Below, piece by piece: positions 34,141 to 42,910 of a stretch of DNA of 64,000 nt; position 1 is the first letter of the stretch; the number at the start of each line of letters is the position of its first letter. The DNA comes from UBA7657 sp049652985. Its GTDB lineage: Bacteria; Pseudomonadota; Alphaproteobacteria; Micavibrionales; Micavibrionaceae. The notes under the pieces were generated by a model. It saw only the letters and a program-made list of their open reading frames with translations. It did no database searches and was not told the origin of the DNA. Position numbers and translations under genes: made by a program. The DNA is taken from positions 372,001 to 436,000 of the forward strand of contig JBASFK010000002.1 in assembly GCA_049652985.1 (NCBI GenBank), in the 5' to 3' direction.

Positions 34141-34722
34141 TTATGAATCCAGTTCAGTATCCCAGTACAAGTAGTCTCCCCAGCTTTGGTGTAAGAAGTT
34201 CGGGGGAAACTTCCGTCCCTGTTCCTGGAGCTCGTAAATCGTAGGCTGACGAGGCTCCTGGTACGGATACATATCAACTTCGACAGGCAGCCAGTTACCC
34301 TTTTTCGTGTTGCAGCACTGGCACGCCGTAACGATGTTATTCCATGTCGAACGGCCACCTCTTGATCTTGGCACTACGTGATCAAACGTCAGGTCGTTCG
34401 TCTTGTGCGTCTGCCCGCAGTACTGGCACATCCAGTGGTCGCGCAGAAACACATTAAATCTTGTAAACGCCGGCTTGCGGGCCATTGGTATGTATTCTTT
34501 TAAGGCCAACACGCTCGGGAGCTTCATTTCCAGGCCGGGCGACCGCACGATACGCTCATACTCCGAAATCACCGTCACGCTCTCCCTGAAAATCGCCTTT
34601 ACGGCTTCCTGCCAGGGCCAGACGGACAGCGGGTAATAACTCAGGGGCCGGTAATCCGCGTTCAGTATCAAAGCCGGGCACCTGTCCAGCGGCGTAATCG
34701 TATCAACAGTGGTCAAACCCAT
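34141..34722 (-). CDS. HNH endonuclease family protein
   Basis: 193 aa. Zn-binding pairs CQYCGQTH and CQCCNTKKGN flank the core DLTFDHVVPRSRGGRSTWNN, where the Asp-His of the HNH fold and the following Asn/His positions are visible. The N-terminal ALILNADYRPLSYYPLSVWP is typical of a widespread, probably chromosomal housekeeping HNH family rather than a homing or restriction enzyme; no methylase or intron is adjacent. ATG at 34722 follows GAGGAG; the longer frame upstream to 34947 is AT-rich promoter DNA and rejected. Confidence 0.88.
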   Translation of the reverse strand: MGLTTVDTITPLDRCPALILNADYRPLSYYPLSVWPWQEAVKAIFRESVTVISEYERIVRSPGLEMKLPSVLALKEYIPMARKPAFTRFNVFLRDHWMCQYCGQTHKTNDLTFDHVVPRSRGGRSTWNNIVTACQCCNTKKGNWLPVEVDMYPYQEPRQPTIYELQEQGRKFPPNFLHQSWGDYLYWDTELDS

Positions 34723-34837
34723 AAGGTCTTGCTCCTCGTCTGGATAATCCTGCCATAAAACCCCGGGACGGAGCGGTGCAGGCGGAGGCCGGCTTGAAGG
34801 AAGAGACGTTAAAAAAGCCTCGCGATTCCATAATTTA

Positions 34838-34866
34838 ATTATAGCATAAACCCCCTGCAAATGTAT
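34838..34866 (-). promoter_or_regulatory. Extended -10 promoter of the HNH gene
   Basis: On the minus strand: TGCTATAAT, an extended -10, 115 bp before the HNH start; a weak -35 (ATACAT) lies 17 bp further up. The rest of the 315-bp gap (34723-35037) holds no gene I can support. Confidence 0.5.
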
Positions 34867-35037
34867 GGTTTGACAGAGAAATCTATACTGCATCCCAGTA
34901 TATTCTGGCATTGCAGCAATGCATATCAGGACGAAAATCCCAATCATATGTTCGGGTTAGTTGGCAATGCAGCGCAATAAAATTACCGGTAATATTATTG
35001 TTGTGCGGTGCGCAAAAACGGCGGGATTCTGCGGTTT

Positions 35038-35853
35038 TCAGGTTAGCTTTGGCGAAGCAGTTTCGGCAGGTTTTTCGGGTTCATTTTCAGCCAGTCCCCG
35101 CTCGAAATAGGCTTTGAATTTCCGATCATTAAAGGTCAATGCCGTATCGCCCACCGCCAGCCAGGAAAAACCGACCGCGGTGCCGACGCCATCCCCTTCC
35201 GCGATTTTCTGAGCGATATAAATCAGGCGCGGCGGGCTCTTGATGAGCGTCCCGGCGATGAACGGGCGCTTGTTTAGGTATTCGCCAAGACCCGGAATTT
35301 TAGCGATGCCTTTTTCGACGATGAAATTATACGGCGCAAGAATGATGTTGCCCGCATGCAGTGAAAATTTCGTGGTGAGGGAAATTGGTTCGTGCGCGGC
35401 GGTTTTCGCGGCAACATGTTCCTTGATCACTCTTAATCCTCCGCGCGCGGTTTCAAGCGATGCAATCGCGACCGGAACACCGGATACAGGATAGCCAGCG
35501 CTGCTCAGCAACCCGCCGCCAAGCGCCAGGCCGAGCCCGCCCCATAAAAGGCGCGTCGGCCGCTTGTTGAAATCGAAATGATAAATAGCGCCCGAACCTA
35601 TGAGGAATGAGAGTGCCGCGTAGCCTTCATCGTTTAAGCCGTATTGAGATACACCAGACAGGCGGTAAGTGTTCAGCGCTAAAATAACATTCGCGGGCTG
35701 ATAACCAAAAAACTGAAATTTGTTGTGATGCCTGACGAAGGCGCGGGAAATAAAACGGCCCGGCGCAGTTTTAAAAGCAGCGGCTTCGAACGCGCGTTTG
35801 CATGGCCGGGCAACGGCGCTGGCAAAATCTGAAAGTAAAGTACGCAGTGACAT
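35038..35853 (-). CDS. Hypothetical membrane-associated protein, 271 aa
   Basis: A soluble-looking N-terminus rich in Ala, Phe and Arg is followed by two or three weak hydrophobic segments (YAALSFLIGSGAIYHF; LLWGGLGLALGGGLLSSAGY), a pattern seen in integral membrane proteins with short helices. The FQFFGYQPANVILALNTYRL and YHFDFNKRP segments are distinctive but match no family I know. The C-terminus is acidic. Function unknown; single gene. Confidence 0.68.
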   Translation of the reverse strand: MSLRTLLSDFASAVARPCKRAFEAAAFKTAPGRFISRAFVRHHNKFQFFGYQPANVILALNTYRLSGVSQYGLNDEGYAALSFLIGSGAIYHFDFNKRPTRLLWGGLGLALGGGLLSSAGYPVSGVPVAIASLETARGGLRVIKEHVAAKTAAHEPISLTTKFSLHAGNIILAPYNFIVEKGIAKIPGLGEYLNKRPFIAGTLIKSPPRLIYIAQKIAEGDGVGTAVGFSWLAVGDTALTFNDRKFKAYFERGLAENEPEKPAETASPKLT

Positions 35854-35902
35854 GAAGACCCTGTTGAACAGAGTCCTGTTTAGACCAATATTATGGAATA
35901 CG

Positions 35903-36556
35903 TCAAGTCAGGATGCCTTGCAGGAATTTAGAGCCGTTTTCGATGCCGTTTTCATTGATGCTGTGGGCGAGGCCCTGCTCGATTTCGCCTGAAACGGTGA
36001 AGCCTGATTTCTCGAGCTTCTCGCGGGCGTGGTGATATGCGGAGACCGGCACGACCTCGTCAGCATCGCCGTGGATCAGGTGGACCGGGGACCTGCTGAT
36101 ATCTTTCGGCACCTCCTCCTCCCAGATCAGCGCACCGGAATAGCCGAGGATGCCTGCGATTTTCTGCTTGTAGCGCGGGCCGGCATAAAGGCTGGTCATC
36201 GTGCCTTGGGAAAAGCCGATCAGGGCAAGTTTGTCAGCCGTAAGGTTAAAGCGCTTTAACTGCGCGTCCATGAAATCATGGACCAGCGGCGCGACGGCCT
36301 TCAGCCCTTCGAGGCGGCCTTCAAACGTGCGCGTATAAAGCGGGAACCACTGCCACGCATCGATGCCGGGCGGGGCCTGATCGTAAGGGTACGGCGCGTC
36401 CGGAGATATAAACACGGCATCGGGCACGGCCCCGGCGAAATAAGGCGCCAGCGAAATCAGGTCGCGGCCATTGGAGCCGACACCGTGCAGGAGGATGACC
36501 AATTGCTTCGGCGCACCGCCGGATTTAGGTTTATACTCATAAAGGTTTTCGATCAT
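35903..36556 (-). CDS. Carboxylesterase/phospholipase-like alpha/beta hydrolase
   Basis: 217 aa. Oxyanion segment LVILLHGVGSNGRDL, nucleophile ALIGFSQGTMTS (Ser), Asp in LIHGDADEVVP and His in GLAHSINENG complete a normal catalytic triad of the YpfH/carboxylesterase-2 family that hydrolyses short acyl esters or lysophospholipids. ATG at 36556 gives the standard N-terminus; the frame start at 36592 adds non-family sequence. No signal peptide, so cytoplasmic. Confidence 0.9.
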   Translation of the reverse strand: MIENLYEYKPKSGGAPKQLVILLHGVGSNGRDLISLAPYFAGAVPDAVFISPDAPYPYDQAPPGIDAWQWFPLYTRTFEGRLEGLKAVAPLVHDFMDAQLKRFNLTADKLALIGFSQGTMTSLYAGPRYKQKIAGILGYSGALIWEEEVPKDISRSPVHLIHGDADEVVPVSAYHHAREKLEKSGFTVSGEIEQGLAHSINENGIENGSKFLQGILT

Positions 36557-36625
36557 AGACAGTGACCTAGCATGCTTTCTTAATCCACGCAAAGAGGGCT
36601 TTCATTTTGTAGCTAATCACCCTAG

Positions 36626-36646
36626 AATGTCTCAAATAGAGACATT
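36626..36646. promoter_or_regulatory. Operator-like palindrome before the HTH gene
   Basis: Perfect 8-bp inverted repeat AATGTCTC, AAATA, GAGACATT. It overlaps a good -10 (TAGAAT, 36623-36628) and ends 3 bp before the HTH start codon. This is the expected place for autorepression; the binding protein is inferred. Confidence 0.65.
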
Positions 36647-36649
36647 TAT

Positions 36650-36964
36650 ATGAAATATGATTTGCTTCATATACAGGGAAAACCCTTCGTTCTGATCCCG
36701 CTGCACGATTATCGGGCCATGACCGGATCGAGCAACGACAGCAAGCTTCCTGAAGAAATTCTTGATCAACTGGCGGCCAAGAAGGCCAGCGCTGTGAAGA
36801 TCATCCGCAAGCATCGCGGCATGACGCAGGAAGAGCTTGCCGGTAAGGCGGGTATTTCCCGTCCCTATCTCACCGAGATTGAAACCAAGCGCAAGGACGG
36901 CTCGGTCCGGGCGATCAAGGCCCTTGCAGAAATACTCGAAGTCGAAGTCGGGCTTCTGACCTAA
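36650..36964 (+). CDS. XRE-family HTH regulator with N-terminal Phd-like strand
   Basis: 104 aa. Residues 45-95 form an XRE/Cro-type helix-turn-helix (KIIRKHRGMTQEELAGKAGI, then SRPYLTEIETKRKDGS). The N-terminus (LHIQGKPFVLIPLHDYRAM) resembles the antitoxin-type strand-helix start of Phd/YefM-like proteins. Together this suggests an antitoxin-like autorepressor, but no toxin gene lies next to it: the following gene starts 106 nt later and is not a recognised toxin. A palindromic operator overlaps its promoter. Confidence 0.82.
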   Translation: MKYDLLHIQGKPFVLIPLHDYRAMTGSSNDSKLPEEILDQLAAKKASAVKIIRKHRGMTQEELAGKAGISRPYLTEIETKRKDGSVRAIKALAEILEVEVGLLT

Positions 36965-37005
36965 CAAGCATATTTTATACCTTTTGGTTTATTTTCTATA
37001 GCATA

Positions 37006-37034
37006 TTGCACTATGAAAAATGAGTGGCTATAGT
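37006..37034 (+). promoter_or_regulatory. Sigma-70-type promoter of the 97-aa gene
   Basis: TTGCAC, 17-bp spacer, TATAGT; predicted transcription start about 37041, 30 bp before the ATG. Confidence 0.6.
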
Positions 37035-37062
37035 CCTTGAAATTGATTCAAAAAATTCAAGG
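37035..37062. promoter_or_regulatory. Inverted repeat around the start of transcription and RBS of the 97-aa gene
   Basis: CCTTGAA, 14 bases, TTCAAGG. The right arm includes the Shine-Dalgarno (AAGGAG). If transcription starts at about 37041 the left arm is not in the RNA, so an operator is more likely than an RNA hairpin. Confidence 0.45.
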
Positions 37063-37070
37063 AGTGCTCT

Positions 37071-37364
37071 ATGCCTTTGTATGCAGTTTACCAGCTTGAA
37101 CAAGACGGCGACTTACTCGCAATGCCCTATCAAAACTTAAGCGAGGGACAGGTCGGTAAAACTTTGAGCGAAAAACACAATGTCGCTGCGTGCAGCGTGA
37201 AGTGGTTTGGTACCTTTGCCCATACCGATCAAGAGGCAATCCAGAAAGCCGTCGAAAGCGGTTTTAAATTTGTTCCAGCGGAAGAAATATTTGAAATGCA
37301 CCGCACGCTCGACAGGCTCGAGGGAGCTCAAAGGCAAATGCATTTGCATACGCCCCGCTTCTAG
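37071..37364 (+). CDS. Hypothetical protein, 97 aa
   Basis: Soluble, no domain recognised. Begins MPLYAVYQLEQDGDLLAMPY; helical second half (AIQKAVESGFKFVPAEEIFE) and a Gln/His-rich end (AQRQMHLHTPRF). AAGGAG lies 7 nt before the ATG and a good promoter is present. Its stop and that of the convergent nitrilase share CTAG. Function unknown. Confidence 0.68.
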   Translation: MPLYAVYQLEQDGDLLAMPYQNLSEGQVGKTLSEKHNVAACSVKWFGTFAHTDQEAIQKAVESGFKFVPAEEIFEMHRTLDRLEGAQRQMHLHTPRF

Positions 37365-38176
37365 ATTTTCCGGTCGTGTTTCAGGGCTGGAATCAGCCCG
37401 CGCACTTTCGCCACATCCTTTATATTGATATCGGCCATGATGATGCCGGGCTCGCGGCCCGCTTCGGCCAGCACCTCGCCCCACGGGCCGACAATCATCG
37501 AATGACCCCAGGTCTTGCGGCCGTTTTCGTGCTCGCCTGCCTGAGCGGGCGCAATGATGAAACTCCCGGTTTCGATGGCGCGGGCGCGGAGCAGGATTTC
37601 CCAATGCGCGCGGCCCGTCGGCACGGTGAAGGCGGAAGGAACGGTGATGATCGATGCGCCGTCCTGCGCCAGTCTGCGGTATAAATAGGCGAAGCGGACA
37701 TCGTAGCAGATCGTCAGCCCGACCTTGCCGAACTGGGTTTCTGCCAGCGCGGCTTGGGTGCCGGATTTGATAATGTCGCTTTCGCGGTAATGCTCGCCGC
37801 CCGGCAGGTCGATATCGAACAGGTGAATTTTATCGTACTGCGCGGCGATTTTTCCGTCCGGCGAAAACAGCATGCTCCGGTTGGAGAGTTTATCGGGCGC
37901 GGTTTTAATGGCGAACGATCCCGCGAGCAGCCAGATATTGAGTTCTTTCGCGAGGCCGGAGAACAACGGGATGCCGGGATGGGTTTCGGGCGGAGGCGCG
38001 GTTTTGAGTTTCTCGGCGGGGGGCTGGCGGATCTGGTCAGTGTTTTCCGGCGTGGCAATGAAATGCGCACCCTGCTGCGCGGCCTGGCGGATATACATTT
38101 CAGCCGTTTCAAGGTTCCCGGCTATGTCGGGGCCGCTGGTCATCTGGATGCAGGCGGCGCGTAATTTATCGGTCAT
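37361..38176 (-). CDS. Nitrilase-superfamily amidohydrolase, Nit1-like
   Basis: 271 aa carbon-nitrogen hydrolase. Catalytic Glu in FIATPENTDQ, Lys in AQYDKIHLFDIDLPGG, Cys in VGLTICYDVRF. The DKIHLFDIDL segment and overall layout match the Nit1 clade, deaminated-glutathione amidase, a metabolite-repair enzyme; substrate by family only. ATG at 38176 chosen; the frame extending to 38479 lies antisense to the monooxygenase and is not family sequence. Divergent from the UbiH-like gene. Confidence 0.9.
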   Translation of the reverse strand: MTDKLRAACIQMTSGPDIAGNLETAEMYIRQAAQQGAHFIATPENTDQIRQPPAEKLKTAPPPETHPGIPLFSGLAKELNIWLLAGSFAIKTAPDKLSNRSMLFSPDGKIAAQYDKIHLFDIDLPGGEHYRESDIIKSGTQAALAETQFGKVGLTICYDVRFAYLYRRLAQDGASIITVPSAFTVPTGRAHWEILLRARAIETGSFIIAPAQAGEHENGRKTWGHSMIVGPWGEVLAEAGREPGIIMADINIKDVAKVRGLIPALKHDRKI

Positions 38177-38222
38177 TTTTCCCCGTGGTTTTATTCCCGA
38201 AACGATGTAGTTTAACAACATT

Positions 38223-39425
38223 ATGAAACAAATGAAGGCTGATATTGTTATTTCCGGCGGGGGTATCGCGGGGCTTAGCCTCGGGATATTGCTCTCCGGC
38301 GCCGGCCTGGACGTGCATTTGATCGACGCAGCGCCGCCCGCGCCTGCAAAGGACCTGTCCGGGCGCACGGTCGCCTTGATGGAGAATTCGCTGAATATCA
38401 TCCGGGCGGCTGGCGTGTGGGACGATGTTTCGAGCCATGCCGCGCCGCTCGCAGTGATGCGGATTATCGACGAAAGCACAGCCGAAGCCGAATTTCACGC
38501 GGAAGATATCGGGCTTAAGCAATTCGGGTTCAATATTCCGAACGCGCCGTTGCGCGACGCGCTCTATATGGCCGCGAAAAAATCGAACAACCTGACGCTG
38601 CACATGCCTGACGCGTTGGAGGCCTATGAGGCCGGCGATAATGTTACGGCGAGGCTTAAAAGCGGCAAAGAAATTACCGCGCGGCTGATTATCGGTGCGG
38701 ACGGGCGCAATTCGATGGTGCGACGGATCAGCGGGATCGAATGCATTGAGAATGATGACGGGCAAAGCGCGATAACGTGCCTGATTGCGCATTCGCGTTC
38801 GCATAACAATACGGCGACGGAATTTCACAGGCCCGGCGGCCCCCTCGCCCTTGTGCCGATGCCGGGAAATATTTCCAGCGTGGTATGGATAGAGCCGACG
38901 GAGCGCGCCAACGAATTCATGCGCCTGAAAAAAAATGAATTCACGCAGGCATTGCAGGAGCGGACGCGCGATATTCTCGGCGCCATTCAACTCGAGAGCA
39001 ACCCGGAATGCTGGCCGCTCAAAACGCTGAAGGCGAAAACATTGGCCGCGCCGCGCGCTGTGCTGATGGCCGAAGCCGCACATGTGATTTCACCGATCAC
39101 GGCGCAGGGGCTGAATTTAAGTTTGCGCGATGTCGCGGCGCTGGCGGAGACGCTGGTTGATGCGGCGCGTGCGGGCCTTGATATCGGCGCGCGTTCCGTT
39201 CTTGAGAAATACGAGCGCCGCAGGAGGCTGGATATCAGCACGCGCGTGTTCGGCGTCGGCGGCATGAATAAAATCGTCAGCACGGATATGGCGGCGATAA
39301 AGGGCCTGCGCCGTGCCGGGCTGAAAACCGTGGATGCGATTGTGCCTATCAAGAAGATCGCGATGCGGATTGGATTAGCGCCGGAGATCGACAGCGGGCG
39401 GCTGGCGCGGGGCGAAGCGCTTTAG
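38223..39425 (+). CDS. UbiH/UbiF-type FAD-dependent monooxygenase
   Basis: 400 aa flavoprotein hydroxylase family acting in ubiquinone ring hydroxylation. GxGxxG Rossmann start is VISGGGIAGLSLGILLSGAG; DG motif LIIGADGRNSMVRR; second FAD segment VLMAEAAHVISPITAQGLNL, where the usual GDAAH is EAAH. Family assignment is firm; which ring position (UbiH, UbiF, UbiL) is not. ATG at 38223 or 38232. A Lys- and Arg-rich C-terminus suggests membrane association. Stop shared in TTAG with comF. Confidence 0.88.
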   Translation: MKQMKADIVISGGGIAGLSLGILLSGAGLDVHLIDAAPPAPAKDLSGRTVALMENSLNIIRAAGVWDDVSSHAAPLAVMRIIDESTAEAEFHAEDIGLKQFGFNIPNAPLRDALYMAAKKSNNLTLHMPDALEAYEAGDNVTARLKSGKEITARLIIGADGRNSMVRRISGIECIENDDGQSAITCLIAHSRSHNNTATEFHRPGGPLALVPMPGNISSVVWIEPTERANEFMRLKKNEFTQALQERTRDILGAIQLESNPECWPLKTLKAKTLAAPRAVLMAEAAHVISPITAQGLNLSLRDVAALAETLVDAARAGLDIGARSVLEKYERRRRLDISTRVFGVGGMNKIVSTDMAAIKGLRRAGLKTVDAIVPIKKIAMRIGLAPEIDSGRLARGEAL

Positions 39426-40174
39426 AAATATCCTTCGCGCACAACGCGGGCGAGCGTCAGGACATGAACTTTTTTTGCGCCCGTTTTCATTAAAATTTTG
39501 GCGCATTCGCGCACCGTCGCGCCGGTGGTGTAGACGTCATCGACCAGCAGAACAGTTTTTCCCTGTATCGTTTCCGCGTGGCCAGGGCCAAGCGCGAAGG
39601 CGCGGCGCACATTGCGGAAGCGTTGTTTAGCGTTCAGATGGCCCTGGCTGGGCGTGGCCCGCGTGCGGCGCATAAGGTCGGGAATGACCGGCCTGCCCGT
39701 TTCCCGTGCCAGAGCATTCGCCATGAGCGCGGCCTGGTTATAACGGCGCGATACCAGCCGCCAGAAATGCAGCGGCACAGGCGCGATGATGTCGGCCTCT
39801 TTCAGTATGTCGACCCCTGCCCGTTTCAGCCATGGGACAAAAGCCTTCACGGCGTGGGTTTTGTCGGCATGCTTGAAGCCGAGGATCATGTCGCGGCTGG
39901 TGTCGCCGTATTTCAGTGCGGCGCGCGCGCTTTCATAAGGCGGGCGGTTGGCGAGGCACGAGGCACATTGCGAGGATTTATCGACCTCGAATTCAAACGG
40001 AAAGCCGCAGATGGCGCAGAACGGCTCGGCGATGAAATCGAGGTCAGCCCAGACTAGCGGCGCGATCATGCCCTGGCGTTCGACCATTTCGCCGCTAACG
40101 ATGCAGCGCGGCGGTAAAACGGCATCCACAGCTAGGTTCAAAACGCCGGAAACCCTTGTCCGCAGTGTTTGCAT
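39422..40174 (-). CDS. comF: ComF-family phosphoribosyltransferase-like protein
   Basis: 250 aa. N-terminal Zn-ribbon (AICGFPFEF with QCASCLA) and the C-terminal PRTase fold with PRPP loop VLLVDDVYTTGATVRE. In competent bacteria ComF supports uptake or processing of DNA; in most alphaproteobacteria its role is not established. Complete, ATG start. Confidence 0.92.
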   Translation of the reverse strand: MQTLRTRVSGVLNLAVDAVLPPRCIVSGEMVERQGMIAPLVWADLDFIAEPFCAICGFPFEFEVDKSSQCASCLANRPPYESARAALKYGDTSRDMILGFKHADKTHAVKAFVPWLKRAGVDILKEADIIAPVPLHFWRLVSRRYNQAALMANALARETGRPVIPDLMRRTRATPSQGHLNAKQRFRNVRRAFALGPGHAETIQGKTVLLVDDVYTTGATVRECAKILMKTGAKKVHVLTLARVVREGYF

Positions 40175-40261
40175 TAAGGAAAGCCTTTTCTGTATGATGC
40201 CCTGCGCGCTTAGAATATAAGCTTACAAAGCATTGTAAACACTAATTTTATTAGCCGGTTT

Positions 40262-42910
40262 ATGGCCACTCAGAACGATGAAATCACGGGCCTGCAGGAG
40301 TCGTATCTCGAACGAAGGGATATGCTGCTGAAGAATGTCGAGCCCGCAATCATCCGCCGGGCATGGTTCGCACTCTCGCACCTGTTACTGGATGAGGGCG
40401 CGCGGGTGATCGATATGGGTTGCGATGACGGCGCGATGACCTTTGCGATGGCGGCGATGGCGCCTAAAATAAAATTCACCGGCCTCGACAAAAGCAAGCG
40501 GCAGATCAGCAAGGCGCGCGAGAAATATTCGCTTTATAACCTTGATTTCATCATCGGCGACGTGACCAGTGAAATTTTCGAAGAGGAATCAGTCGACGCG
40601 GTTATAAACTCCTATGTCCTGCACGAGGTTTATTCGGGCCTTCGCTATAACGAGCGCATTGTCGGCGACACGCTGCGCAAACATTTCAGGATACTGAAAA
40701 AAGGCGGCGTGATGTTCACCCGCGATTTTACCCGGCCGCCGCCGGGTGAATATGTGTTGATAGAAATGCCGGATACGCCAAGCGCGGGTGACGCGCTGGC
40801 GGATTTGTCGGAGCCCGACCTGCTGCTCTGGTATTCCGAACATGCGCGGCCACGATCAGACCCCGGCACGGGGGGCTTTTTCCTCGAGGAGCTGCCGCCA
40901 CGCTTCCCGCGTACGCGCCTTTTCCGCCTGCCGCATAAATGGGCTTATGAATTCATCATGCGCAAGGACAACCGCGCGCACTGGGAGCTTGGGCTGCCGC
41001 TGGAGTATACATTCTTTACCGAACGGGATTTCATCAAGGAGTTCAGCGCCCTCGGCGCACGGGTGCAATATGCCGGACCGCACTGGGAAGAAGAAATCAT
41101 CGATAAAAATTTCGAAGGAAAATTCAAGCTCTATGCCGATGACGGCACACCGCTCGGCCACCCGCCGACAAGCTTCGTCGCCGTCGCCTATAAAATGCAG
41201 GAGCGCAAAAGCCTGTATATTGAGGAGCGCCGCCCTTCCACACCAGAGAGCAGCAGGCTGAAGATCAGCGCCGTGCGGAATGAAAAGACCGGAAAAATAA
41301 CAGATATCGTCAGCCGTGGATTCGGTGCGGCTGAAATCATCCCGTACCGCGTGGACGAGGAAGGCCGCCTGAAAATTTTCCTGCATGACGGGATCGCGCG
41401 GCCGCTCGCCAACGCCGTGCCGCGCAACGGAACGATTCTCGACGGGCGGAGCTGGTCGGGCCATATGATCGAGCCGGTCGCGGTCGACGGCAAAATCCTG
41501 GATGAGCTTGGAACGCCGGACGTCAAAACCTCTGCGCGTTTTTCGCGGGATTATCTTGGCCTCATCCCGCGCGAGAGCTCGCCGCTGGAAAACGGGCCGG
41601 ATTATTATCCTTCGCCGGAATATATCGATGAGCGCGTGCGGACCTATTATTTAAACGTGGAGCCGCCGAAATCGTCGTCCGTGCCGAGGAATTTTATCGG
41701 CCACGCAGATCGTTTTCATGCCAAGGGACTCTTGCGCGAAATGGATGCGCAGCAGGTATTGAATGCCATTTCCATCGGCATGATCCCGAACGGGCGGCTG
41801 GAGCTGCAGATCCTCTCGCTATTCGAGCATTTGAATCTGAAAGCCGAAAACTGGAGCAGCAAGAATGTGCCGTTCCAGGTGGGCAATATCACAAAACAAA
41901 AAAGCCTGCATAAGCTGATGAAACAATATCAGCAGGAAACCAAGCAGAAACGGTTCCGAGATGTGAAAGGCACGGCAGGACAACTTCGCGCGGTTCACTC
42001 CACGTTCGTCGAAGAAGGCCAGATGCGCGGAGCGGTCACGGGATTATCGGCGCAGGACGCAGATTTCGTGGTCTTCGACGACCAGACGATCAACACGGCT
42101 GTCGTTCTGCCTCTAGCGAAAGACCTCAAGAACGACGTTCATGCCGGGTTTTTCCTCGACACCATGCCGGTGCCGCAACTGCATCAACCGGGCAGCCTGA
42201 CGATGTCGGCGCCCAGTTTCAACTTACCGCGCAACGTCACGAACATGCAGCAGGCGAAAAAATTTATTGCCGAGCAGTTCGGCGTGTTTCCGCAGATGGT
42301 GTTCAAGATTGGCGAGAGTTATTACAACCATATCGGCGTGACGCCGCAGCGCATCCATCCTTTCGGCGTTGCCGTGCCTCCGGATTTCTTCGGCGAGCGC
42401 AAGATGGAAACCATGCCGCTGTATCAGGTTATGCTGATCCGCCAGAAATGGAACGAGATGAATGTCAATCTAGATTTCCGGCTTGTCTCGGCGCGCGCAT
42501 ACAAAATGCTGGGGCAGGACGCGGTGCTGGATGCCAAGCTGCGCGCGAAGCCTATCCTTAACGAGCGTTTTGGCCAGCGCCCGGAATGGTCGATGCCTGC
42601 TTCGTTTCATCACGCCCCGGCCATTGAGCGCCCCCCCGCCCCGGCGGCGGCTGTATTGCAAGCCCAGAAACCGCAACCGTTTCACGCCGCCATCATGACG
42701 GAGCCGCCCGCGCCGGAACCCGAAATCACGGTCACGCCGCTGCGTGAGCCTGTCGTGCCGATGAAGGAATCAATACCCGAGCCGCAGCCCACGAATGTTT
42801 CCCCGGCGGATTCTGCCGATGAATTTGAACAGGAGCTGGATGAATTCCTCGCGGATCAATCCCTGCTGCCTGAAAGACCACGCAACGATCCCACGCTGGA
42901 AAAAAACTGA
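40262..42910 (+). CDS. 882-aa protein: methyltransferase domain plus two degenerate Nudix-like regions
   Basis: Residues about 40-170 are a class I methyltransferase (VIDMGCDDGAMTFAMA, FTGLDKSKRQ, FIIGDVTSE, ILKKGGVMFTRDF). Residues about 340-470 read like a Nudix fold (RGFGAAEIIPYRV... WSGHMIEPVAVDG... DYYPSPEYIDERVRTYYLN) but the Nudix box is replaced by TSARFSRDYLGLIP, without the catalytic Glu residues. Residues about 590-760 look like a second such region (FNLPRNVTNMQQAKKFIAEQ... GESYYNHIGVTPQRIHPFG), also without a canonical box. Residues 770-882 are Pro-rich then acidic. The stop overlaps the next methyltransferase by one base. The Nudix reading is my inference; function unknown. Confidence 0.7.
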   Translation: MATQNDEITGLQESYLERRDMLLKNVEPAIIRRAWFALSHLLLDEGARVIDMGCDDGAMTFAMAAMAPKIKFTGLDKSKRQISKAREKYSLYNLDFIIGDVTSEIFEEESVDAVINSYVLHEVYSGLRYNERIVGDTLRKHFRILKKGGVMFTRDFTRPPPGEYVLIEMPDTPSAGDALADLSEPDLLLWYSEHARPRSDPGTGGFFLEELPPRFPRTRLFRLPHKWAYEFIMRKDNRAHWELGLPLEYTFFTERDFIKEFSALGARVQYAGPHWEEEIIDKNFEGKFKLYADDGTPLGHPPTSFVAVAYKMQERKSLYIEERRPSTPESSRLKISAVRNEKTGKITDIVSRGFGAAEIIPYRVDEEGRLKIFLHDGIARPLANAVPRNGTILDGRSWSGHMIEPVAVDGKILDELGTPDVKTSARFSRDYLGLIPRESSPLENGPDYYPSPEYIDERVRTYYLNVEPPKSSSVPRNFIGHADRFHAKGLLREMDAQQVLNAISIGMIPNGRLELQILSLFEHLNLKAENWSSKNVPFQVGNITKQKSLHKLMKQYQQETKQKRFRDVKGTAGQLRAVHSTFVEEGQMRGAVTGLSAQDADFVVFDDQTINTAVVLPLAKDLKNDVHAGFFLDTMPVPQLHQPGSLTMSAPSFNLPRNVTNMQQAKKFIAEQFGVFPQMVFKIGESYYNHIGVTPQRIHPFGVAVPPDFFGERKMETMPLYQVMLIRQKWNEMNVNLDFRLVSARAYKMLGQDAVLDAKLRAKPILNERFGQRPEWSMPASFHHAPAIERPPAPAAAVLQAQKPQPFHAAIMTEPPAPEPEITVTPLREPVVPMKESIPEPQPTNVSPADSADEFEQELDEFLADQSLLPERPRNDPTLEKN

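Noticed and set aside
34141..34722. HNH protein as part of a restriction or defence system
   Set aside because: No methylase, helicase or other defence partner is adjacent, and the N-terminal signature fits the widespread stand-alone HNH family.
34723..34947. N-terminal extension of the HNH protein
   Set aside because: The added residues are encoded by AT-rich DNA with an extended -10 promoter; the start after GAGGAG at 34722 fits the family.
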